The notes beneath the pieces are model-generated. The model was not told the origin of the DNA and ran no database searches. It saw only the letters and a list, made by a program, of their open reading frames with translations. Shown piece after piece: positions 7,453 through 14,305 of a stretch of DNA of 57,944 nt. How positions within the stretch are numbered: the stretch's first letter is position 1; each line of letters begins with the position of its first letter. Location of the stretch: NCBI GenBank assembly GCA_964471755.1, contig CAYYJM010000004.1, positions 1 through 57,944 of the forward strand. Reading direction: 5' to 3'. The stretch comes from CAYYJM01 sp964471755. GTDB taxonomy: Bacteria; Planctomycetota; Planctomycetia; Gemmatales; Gemmataceae. Made by a program: the position numbers and the translations under genes.

Positions 7453-10400
7453 TTACGGGTCCAGCGGCGACCAGTCGATGATGTCGAAGCGGGAGTGGGG
7501 CGACAATCCCGGCACGGCGGACGTTTCCTCATAAGCCTGACGACAGGGTTTGAGGACCTCGTCGAGGTCTTCCAGGGTCAGCGCCGGCTGCTCCCGGCAG
7601 ATCATCAGATCGGCCTGGCCGGGCACCGTGACCAGGGAAATCTTCGGCAGAACCTGCTCCGCCACCTGGCCATACTGCTTGCCCGACTCGCTGGCCGGGA
7701 TCAGCAGAAAGCCCGGAGCCTCCGGCGTGGTCGGCCCTGTATCCAGGACCCGGTAGGACTGACCGGCGACCGATATCTGCGGCGTTGGTCGGATGAGCGG
7801 AACGGCCGAGTCGTAGTAGGCCGGAATCCGCTGGCTCGGCTCTCCTTCGCTGACCGAATCGAGCGTCAGTTCCACCTCGGCCACATCGGTGATCGGCAGC
7901 TGACTGCCGAGATAGGTGATCGCCTGGTTCAACAGGGGTAGAATCAGATACTTCGAGAGATCACTGACCGTTGTGCAGGCCTGGTACAGTCCACCCTGCA
8001 AGCTGAGGACCTGATCCTGGCAGGCCTGGTCCAGCGCGACCCACTGTTCCGGCGAAAGTGAGTACAGAAACGATTGCGCCGCCTGGTCCAGATCCGTGAC
8101 GCCATCGGGCAGGATGACCCGGGCGGTACTCAACCCGCGCAGCATCTCCCAGAACTGCTCGGAGGCCAGGCCCGGAGTCGGCGTCTCCCGCTCATCCAGC
8201 AGGGCCGGATCGAAATCGTCATTCTGGGTTGAAGTCTCCAGAGCGTTCAGGGTGTGGCGAAGGCGCTGCCGACAGAGCGCCAGGTCTCGCAGGCGATCGT
8301 GCAAGCGTCCGCGCAGGACGACAAAGAACTGCCAGACGGCGGCGGTCAGATCCTCGGCCAGGCACTGGCGCGAGAAGGCGGCCAGGTGGTCCATGAACAC
8401 GCGCAGCAACCGGCGAGTCTTGCCACCAAACCAGGAGAAGCTGCCCGCGCCGAGGAAGCAGTTCTGCACGGCGGTATCCAGTTGCTCCTGAGCCCGCCGG
8501 GTCTTCAAGTGGAGTTGCTCCACCCGGGTCTTCATCGCCTGACTGCCATCGTCGCAGATCTTGAGGAAGCGTTCCAGGGCGAGTTCAGCCAGGGCGAGTC
8601 GTTCGCCCGGATGCTCCATCACCTGGGACACCGCCTCGGTGAAGCGTTTGTCCCAGCGTTCAGCCAGCGTGTTGGCGGCGGATTCCAGAGCGCGGGTGAC
8701 CTTGCTCTTCCGCTGGTGGATCGGGTTGTAGTTGATCTCGCCGCGTCCCTGGCCCAGTTCCTGGCTGGTCGAGAGCAGACCGCTGCCCAGCCAGTCGCGC
8801 ATGCGCTGGACGGTTTGCCGGGCCCAGTTGCCCGGATCGTCTGCCGCCAGGGCGTGCTGGGATTGCTCCTCCAACGTGCTGAGGAAACTGGTCAGGGCCT
8901 CAGCGGGGGGAGCTTCCAGTTCGATACCAGCGAGTTCCGTGATGCGAGCCGTGAGGGCATGCGACTGCAGTTCCGGGTCGGAGACGATGCGTGCATGGCA
9001 GGCCTCCAGCTCGGCGGTGGTCGCCACCGGGCCGGGTGCTTGCCAGCTTTGCAGCAGGCGCTGCAGGGCCGACCAGGCCGTCAGACGCAGCATCAGACCA
9101 CGCGGAAACCAGACACCGTAGGTGCCAAAACTGCGGAATTGAGTTGTGCCAGGGAGCGGTAGATCGCGGGAACGATCCAGCCGGATTCCCAGGGGAGTCG
9201 TGATGTCGTGGAACAGGTAACTACCGGCATGCGCCAGCGCCTCCCGGCGTGCCTCCGCCGTGCGATGCGTCATCGGGATCAGATAGGTCGCGTTGAAGGC
9301 CGGGCACTCATGGACAATCCGTGGTCCATCGGTGCCATACTGGGCGGAGAACGGAATCCCGGGCTCGGCGAAGTGATTCAACTCCGTCAGTGTGGCATAG
9401 GCGTTGGCCTGCTCCTGTTTCGGCGTTGCCGGATCATCCGGAGCACCGAGGAACAGCATCCCGACGACCTGCCCTTCCGGTTGATGCATCTGCTCGAACA
9501 TCCGCCGAAAGGCGTACCCCAGATCGAGCAGGTAGCCGCTGGCTCCGCCCGATGCGCTGGCCAGGACGTACACACGCGGAACAGTGTCGCGCAGAGCCAG
9601 GCCGGTCTGGGCCACCGATTCGTAGATCGCATCCGGATGACAGACCGCTTGCAGCTCGCGACGCAGACGGGCTTGCAACCGGTGATAGTTATCCGAGAAG
9701 GCGAGTCGTCCCAGCGCTCGCGAGCCCTGCGTCTTCAGCGATCGCGGCAGGGCATAGAGTTTCTCGCGTGGCAGCCAGTCGTTCAACTGGTCGAGTTGAC
9801 GGCGACGATAATGTCCGACCGGCTGGAGTGGCAGGTGGTAGGCTTCTCCGGCCGACAGGGCCATCTCGGGTGCCCCGCGAACCGAGGCCCGAACCGCGTC
9901 CTGATCGCTATCGATGTAAAGGAAGCGGAACATCGACACCTTGTCGAGGTCGCCGAAACGGTCGATCAGACGACAACGTACCTCGAGCAGCGCCCGTCGG
10001 CCGAACGCCCCCAGCCCGATGACCAGGGTCGGCCGAAGCGAACCGGTTTGCGGCAAGGCCATCGTCACGCCCAGGCGTGAGATCTGTTCGCCGCTATTAG
10101 AGATCCCAAGAACGAGCGGAGAGTCGTCGTCCAGACCGACTGCATCGAGGCCATCGCCCTCCTGGGGGTTCGGCAACTGGCCCAGGAAAATGTCCTCCAT
10201 CGTGTCGGACAGAGTGCGCGAACGGCTGCCGGATTCGGTGGAAACGGGGCGGGCAGGCATGACCGTTCGCGCCATGAGCAGGGCACGGACGAAGGACAGA
10301 CAGTTCGGCCAGCGTTCGGCTGGGTTCTTGGCCAGGGCCCGGGCGAGGACTGACCGTTCGGCTTCTGGCAGCGCCCGCAGGTCCGGTTCCGCCGACAGGT

Positions 10401-11091
10401 GGGCCTGGGCGATCTGGCGGACGTTCTTGCCCGTGAACGGTCGCTGGCCGGTCAGCAACTCCATGTAGACAATGGCCAGGCTGAACTGATCGCTGTGGAT
10501 CGAAACCGATCCGGTGAACGTTTCCGGCGGGGCGTAGAGCGGGGTGACGCCACCCAGGACGCCGGACACGTGGGACCCCTGGACATACTTGACCAGGCCG
10601 AAGTCAGCGACCTTGACGCGGTCGGAGACCAGGAAGAGGTTGCGCGGCTTGATGTCCAGGTGCTGGAGTGGTTCTTCGAGGCCGGCCATGTGATCCAGGG
10701 CATCGGCGGCATCGCGGATGTAGCGCAGGAGCGTATCGCGGGGTAGACCACGTAGACCCGAGGCGACCGCTTCCTCGTAGGCGTCGTGCAGGGAGCGATC
10801 GGCCAGTTCCATGACGATGACCAGTTCGCCCTCAACCACCTCGATCCGGTCCATCGGCAGGACGAAGGGATAGCGAACCTGCTTGACCCGGTGCAGGGCC
10901 TTCAGTTCTTGCTCGGCGCGCGCACCATCGGTGTCGAGTGAATTGAGGTTGCCGAAGACGAACTTGATGGCCTTGAAGATATCGCCGGGTGCGACGCACT
11001 TCCAGGCTTCACCGAATCCGCCGCTACCCAGCGGTTCAATCAAGCGATATCCCGGGATCGGTTCCGCCCCTGGCTCGCGCAGAAAGCTCAT
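7453..11091 (-). CDS. Ser/Thr protein kinase fused to a tubulin/FtsZ-like (Tubulin_2) domain
   Basis: This is a 1212-residue protein. Residues about 15-275 form a Hanks-type kinase with a glycine loop (GSGGFG, 22-27), catalytic lysine in AIKF (K43), catalytic loop HLDIKPRN (144-151, Leu replacing the Arg of HRD), DFG (163-165) and APPE (187-190). After a linker, GLGAFGRRALLEV (359-371) and a later SASGGASG loop match the nucleotide-binding face of the Tubulin_2 family of bacterial tubulin/FtsZ relatives, where the glycine-rich loop contacts GTP phosphates. The last 400 residues are mostly helical. There is no transmembrane segment. Start 11091 has GGAGGG at good spacing; ATG 11157 would add 22 residues. 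A filament-forming or GTP-sensing kinase is inference; known members are uncharacterised. Confidence 0.75.
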   Translation of the reverse strand: MSFLREPGAEPIPGYRLIEPLGSGGFGEAWKCVAPGDIFKAIKFVFGNLNSLDTDGARAEQELKALHRVKQVRYPFVLPMDRIEVVEGELVIVMELADRSLHDAYEEAVASGLRGLPRDTLLRYIRDAADALDHMAGLEEPLQHLDIKPRNLFLVSDRVKVADFGLVKYVQGSHVSGVLGGVTPLYAPPETFTGSVSIHSDQFSLAIVYMELLTGQRPFTGKNVRQIAQAHLSAEPDLRALPEAERSVLARALAKNPAERWPNCLSFVRALLMARTVMPARPVSTESGSRSRTLSDTMEDIFLGQLPNPQEGDGLDAVGLDDDSPLVLGISNSGEQISRLGVTMALPQTGSLRPTLVIGLGAFGRRALLEVRCRLIDRFGDLDKVSMFRFLYIDSDQDAVRASVRGAPEMALSAGEAYHLPLQPVGHYRRRQLDQLNDWLPREKLYALPRSLKTQGSRALGRLAFSDNYHRLQARLRRELQAVCHPDAIYESVAQTGLALRDTVPRVYVLASASGGASGYLLDLGYAFRRMFEQMHQPEGQVVGMLFLGAPDDPATPKQEQANAYATLTELNHFAEPGIPFSAQYGTDGPRIVHECPAFNATYLIPMTHRTAEARREALAHAGSYLFHDITTPLGIRLDRSRDLPLPGTTQFRSFGTYGVWFPRGLMLRLTAWSALQRLLQSWQAPGPVATTAELEACHARIVSDPELQSHALTARITELAGIELEAPPAEALTSFLSTLEEQSQHALAADDPGNWARQTVQRMRDWLGSGLLSTSQELGQGRGEINYNPIHQRKSKVTRALESAANTLAERWDKRFTEAVSQVMEHPGERLALAELALERFLKICDDGSQAMKTRVEQLHLKTRRAQEQLDTAVQNCFLGAGSFSWFGGKTRRLLRVFMDHLAAFSRQCLAEDLTAAVWQFFVVLRGRLHDRLRDLALCRQRLRHTLNALETSTQNDDFDPALLDERETPTPGLASEQFWEMLRGLSTARVILPDGVTDLDQAAQSFLYSLSPEQWVALDQACQDQVLSLQGGLYQACTTVSDLSKYLILPLLNQAITYLGSQLPITDVAEVELTLDSVSEGEPSQRIPAYYDSAVPLIRPTPQISVAGQSYRVLDTGPTTPEAPGFLLIPASESGKQYGQVAEQVLPKISLVTVPGQADLMICREQPALTLEDLDEVLKPCRQAYEETSAVPGLSPHSRFDIIDWSPLDP

Positions 11092-11462
11092 GCCATAGCC
11101 CTCCAGGGACACCTCGATCCCGTCCGAAGCGTAGCTCGGAAAACCAATCCTGTCCAATCGGCACAGTCGATCCTGATCCCGACCACCCTGTTATCTTTCC
11201 AATCGCCCCGAACGGAATTATCGGGCATAATCCGATCAGCTTGCCCAGGCCGCACAACCCCATCCGGTGGGGCAGAAACCAGACCCGGGAATTGAGAGAG
11301 TGGCACGTTGTCGGTCGCTCCTCTCGGTATTCTTAAGTGGTGAATGGAATTGCCGCCAAGATCGACCGGAGTTGCGGCGGTTCGTATCGGGTAGGACGAG
11401 GTTAACACGGTTCGGCGACAGTAAGCAGGACTCCGGCCGCTTGCCCGCCATGGGAGATATCG
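11092..11462. other. Intergenic, divergent kinase/lipoprotein promoters
   Basis: I see no gene in this 371-base stretch. It must hold the promoters of the kinase-tubulin gene (minus) and the small lipoprotein (plus). The only structure I notice is an imperfect AT-rich palindrome at 11214-11233 (ATTAT and ATAAT half-sites around CGGGC), a possible but unproven operator. Confidence 0.4.
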
Positions 11463-11675
11463 ATGCTGCTTCGCCTTCTCCTGGTCGCGGTTGCGACTTT
11501 CTGCGGTCTGAGCGGTTGTGCCCATAAATGTTGCCGATCGTTCACGGCGGCACGGCCGGTCTGTCCGGCTCCCTGTCCCAGTCCCTGTGCGCCAGCGGCC
11601 ACGATCACGAATGCTCCCCCTGCGGGGTTTGTTGTCCCGACCGCGCCCAGCTGTCCGACGTGTCCGCGGTTCTGA
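11463..11675 (+). CDS. Small Cys/Pro-rich lipoprotein
   Basis: The 70-residue protein begins with a lipoprotein signal: a hydrophobic stretch (LLRLLLVAVATFCGL) ending in lipobox LSGC, so the mature protein would start at Cys19 with an attached lipid. The remaining 50 residues are rich in Cys, Pro and Ala (PCPSPCAP, CPTCPRF). Two relatives lie at 12007 and 21906. Cysteines suggest metal binding or disulfide linkage in the cell envelope. Start ATG 11463 follows GGGAG eight bases upstream. No known family is recognised. Confidence 0.6.
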   Translation: MLLRLLLVAVATFCGLSGCAHKCCRSFTAARPVCPAPCPSPCAPAATITNAPPAGFVVPTAPSCPTCPRF

Positions 11676-12006
11676 CCCGAAGGGTTCGGCATTCTGGAGT
11701 GATCCGGCCAGATGTACACTGGCCGTCACTTTCTGTACGCCGTCGTATATTTCCGCTATCTGTTTCAATCGCCCTGTCTGATTCGTCGCGTGCTTCCGCC
11801 GTGAACGAATCGGCTGGTGTTGTTTCACGGCCGGTGTTGGCTTTCCTGTCTCTCCCTTCCGCAAATCTCTTGCTCTCCGATCTCCATCGTTCATAGTTCG
11901 TGGTGAAGTATCCACTTCGCCGCGATCGCGAGGAGTGCGGTGATGATTGGAGGGTCCACTGCGGTTCCGCCTCAGCGGGCTGACGCACGGAAGAGAGGAA
12001 ACCAAG
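11676..12006. other. Intergenic between two lipoprotein genes
   Basis: I see no gene in these 331 bases. A short perfect hairpin (GGCCAG, 7-base loop, CTGGCC) lies at 11706-11724, about 30 bases after the lipoprotein stop, but without a T tract. The AT content is higher than in the neighbouring genes, consistent with a promoter for the next gene. Confidence 0.4.
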
Positions 12007-12342
12007 ATGCTCGGTCGCAGGATTTCGTTGCTGCTCCTGGTGGTGGTTCTGCTTTCCTCAGGATGTTGTTTCCGCAAGTGCTACTGGCGGAAGATGGCAC
12101 TCTATCACGGTTACGGGAACCCAAACTTTGTTCCCGTAACCACAGCGGCCGCGCCACGCGCCCCGGCTGCCGCCCCGGCTGCCAGTTGTCCGACCTGTGC
12201 CTCGGCGTGCCCCTGCTCGTGCGCTCCGGCCTGTGCCCCCCCCTGCGCTCCATCCTGTGGACCGACCCTGCCGCCACCGTATATCCCGGCCTATCCGATC
12301 GCTCCGGCCTGTTCGTCCTGTGGCTCGGGCCCGCCTCTCTGA
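12007..12342 (+). CDS. Cys/Pro/Ala-rich lipoprotein
   Basis: The 111-residue protein has a lipoprotein signal peptide (RRISLLLLVVVLLSSGC) with lipobox SSGC, then CCFRKCYWRK, and an Ala/Pro-rich region. Next comes a block of short Cys repeats (CPTC, CPCSCAPAC, PPCAPSC, ACSSCGS). It has the same overall plan as the proteins encoded at 11463 and 21906: lipidated N-terminus, Cys-rich Pro-rich tail and no catalytic domain. Start 12007 is chosen because the signal sequence begins there and GAGAGGAAACC precedes it; the frame is open to 11947. A Rho-independent terminator follows at 12368. Structural or metal-binding envelope roles are possible; I recognise no family. Confidence 0.6.
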   Translation: MLGRRISLLLLVVVLLSSGCCFRKCYWRKMALYHGYGNPNFVPVTTAAAPRAPAAAPAASCPTCASACPCSCAPACAPPCAPSCGPTLPPPYIPAYPIAPACSSCGSGPPL

Positions 12343-12367
12343 GCATGGGACAACCATCGGCTGGCTC

Positions 12368-12396
12368 ACGCCGCGCCACTCGCGCGGCGTTTCTTT
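12368..12396 (+). terminator. Rho-independent terminator
   Basis: A perfect 9-bp GC-rich stem (12368-12376 with 12382-12390, ACGCCGCGC/GCGCGGCGT) with a 5-base loop is followed directly by TTCTTT. It ends the lipoprotein transcript 26 bases after the stop and insulates the pyrophosphatase gene. Confidence 0.8.
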
Positions 12397-12459
12397 CGTG
12401 CCAGGGTGGCTACCTCATAGAATGCGACTGGATCCGTTTTTCCCGCCCGGAGATAGGCG

Positions 12460-13011
12460 ATGATTGCTCACCCCTGGCACGAGGTCGAACTCCCCCCCGA
12501 TCCGACCGACTGGTTCTGGGTGTTCGTCGAGATTCCTCGCGGCTCAAAGGTCAAGTACGAACTGGACAAGGGAACGGGCCTGCTGAAGGTGGATCGCATC
12601 CTCTACAGCGCGGTCTTCTACCCGGCCAACTATGGTTTCGTGCCGCGCACCTACTGTGGTGACGGCGACCCGCTCGATGCCCTGGTCCTCTGTCAGGAGG
12701 AGGTCGCCGCCGCCACCCTGATCCGGGCTCGCGCCGTCGGCGTGATGAGCATGCGCGACGAGAAGGGGCAGGATGACAAGATCATCGCCGTCCACATCGA
12801 CGATCCGGCCTTCTCGGACTACAGCGACATCAACGAGCTGCCCCCCTTCGTCCTGCGCGAAGTCCGGCAGTTCTTCCTCGACTACAAGACGCTCGAGGAG
12901 AAGGAGGTTCTGGTCGGCTCCCCGCAGGGAGCCGAGGCCGCTGGCCTGATCCTGCGAGAAGCCATCGAGTACTACAACCGGGAACGGGAGAGCCTGTTGA
13001 AGCAGAAGTAG
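12460..13011 (+). CDS. ppa: Inorganic pyrophosphatase, family I
   Basis: The 183-residue cytoplasmic enzyme hydrolyses pyrophosphate to two phosphates with Mg2+, pulling biosynthetic reactions forward. Family I features include EIPRGSKVKYELDK (substrate-binding Arg/Lys), the YPANYGFVP segment, the signature DGDPLDALVL with three metal-binding Asp residues, a later DDKIIAV, and the terminal YKTLEEK lysine region. The length is usual for bacterial family I enzymes. GGAG is positioned seven bases before the ATG. It converges on the DUF1501 gene with one base between stops. A housekeeping assignment is secure. Confidence 0.95.
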   Translation: MIAHPWHEVELPPDPTDWFWVFVEIPRGSKVKYELDKGTGLLKVDRILYSAVFYPANYGFVPRTYCGDGDPLDALVLCQEEVAAATLIRARAVGVMSMRDEKGQDDKIIAVHIDDPAFSDYSDINELPPFVLREVRQFFLDYKTLEEKEVLVGSPQGAEAAGLILREAIEYYNRERESLLKQK

Positions 13012-13012
13012 C

Positions 13013-14305
13013 TCATCCGAAGAGAACGCGAATCGGCTTTCCGTTGTCTGTGATTGGCACCGGGCGAGGGCCGCCGGAGAGGGTCCGGCCCGGATCGATC
13101 CCCAGCGCGGCGTACACCGTGGCATGAAAGTCGGGAATGCTCACCGGGTTCTCGACGATCTTCTTGCTCAACTCGTCCGTTCGGCCATACGCTCCCGAAT
13201 GACGCAGGCCGCCTCCCGCCAGCACCAGGGTGAAGCAACTCCCCTGATGTCCCCGGCCGCCGCCGCCGTCGAACTGCGCCGGCCGGCCGAACTCGGTCGC
13301 CACGACGATCAGCACCCGATCGAGCAGTTTCCGCTCTTCCAGGTCGAGCAGTAGCGTGGACAGGGCCGTGTCCAGTTCCTCGATCAGCAGGTGCTGATTC
13401 TGCTGACCCTGGTTGTGCGTGTCCCAGCCGGTGCCGTTGAGGAAGTTCAGGTTGTGGGACACCTCGATGAACCGGACACCGCTCTCGACCAGGCGGCGCG
13501 CCAGCAGACAGCGTTGGCCGAACTCGCCGCCGTACTTCTCGCGCAGTTCGGCCTTCTCCTGATCGAGATGAAAGACGCCTTGAAAGCGCGGGCCAGCCAG
13601 GCGGAAGGCCTCGGTCATGGCAGTGTCGTAGAGCTGGATCGGTGCCGCCTTGACGCCGCGACGCAGCGGTGTCAGCAGCCGTTCGCGGGCGGCCTGCCTC
13701 TCGCTGCCCACATCGTCGGCACGGGTGAAGGCCGGCGGACCGGAACTGGTGTCCGTCAGGTAGACATACCCCGCCTTCGGACCCAGAAAGCCGGGACCAC
13801 GGCTCACGTTGGGATAGCCGATCAGGACGTAGGCGGGCACGCCGTCTCCCCCGGTGCCCCGCTCATGAGCGATGACGCTGCCGATCGATGGATAGGCGAT
13901 CGTGCCAGTGGTCGGCCGGCCGGTGTGAACGCGCAGAGTCGCTGCCGCGTGTTCGTCGATCACCTCGTGATGCACGGAACGCACGGCCGTCACCCGGTCC
14001 ATGAGCGGGGCCAGGCGATGCAGGTGCTTGCAGACGCGAACGCCCTCGACGGCCGTCGAGATGCTCGGGTAGGCGGAGCCAGCCTTTTTGGCCTTCGGAT
14101 CACCGACCGCCTTGGGATCGAACGTGTCGATCTGGGCCATGCCGCCGCCGAGCCAGAGGAAGATGCAGTGGTCGGCCTGGCCGCGTGGCGAAGGCGGCAG
14201 GTCGCCAGCCAGAGCCGTCCCAGTGGCGAGAGCGGCTGAGGCGGCCAGGAACTGGCGGCGATCGAACGTCGGTGCAGCAGCCATCGGTGGGATCGTCCTC
14301 GCCAT
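13013..14305 (-). CDS. DUF1501 protein with twin-arginine-like signal
   Basis: This 430-residue DUF1501 (sulfatase-fold-like) protein is characteristic of planctomycetes. An N-terminal DRRQFLAASAALATGTALA looks like a Tat signal, so folded export to the periplasm is likely. Family blocks seen include FLWLGGGMAQIDTFDPK, VRSVHHEVIDEHAAATL, GWDTHNQ, VVATEFGRP and the C-terminal GGRGHQGS segment. ATG 14305 shares a base with the TGA of the upstream PSD1 gene (TGATG), so translation is coupled; ATG 14284 is an alternative. DUF1501 proteins nearly always accompany DUF1549/DUF1553 cytochrome proteins. The pair is thought to act together in the periplasm, but no reaction has been established. Confidence 0.85.
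   Translation of the reverse strand: MARTIPPMAAAPTFDRRQFLAASAALATGTALAGDLPPSPRGQADHCIFLWLGGGMAQIDTFDPKAVGDPKAKKAGSAYPSISTAVEGVRVCKHLHRLAPLMDRVTAVRSVHHEVIDEHAAATLRVHTGRPTTGTIAYPSIGSVIAHERGTGGDGVPAYVLIGYPNVSRGPGFLGPKAGYVYLTDTSSGPPAFTRADDVGSERQAARERLLTPLRRGVKAAPIQLYDTAMTEAFRLAGPRFQGVFHLDQEKAELREKYGGEFGQRCLLARRLVESGVRFIEVSHNLNFLNGTGWDTHNQGQQNQHLLIEELDTALSTLLLDLEERKLLDRVLIVVATEFGRPAQFDGGGGRGHQGSCFTLVLAGGGLRHSGAYGRTDELSKKIVENPVSIPDFHATVYAALGIDPGRTLSGGPRPVPITDNGKPIRVLFG

Noticed and set aside
11706..11724. GGCCAG/CTGGCC hairpin as terminator
   Set aside because: Only 6 bp of stem with no T tract; insufficient for a terminator call.
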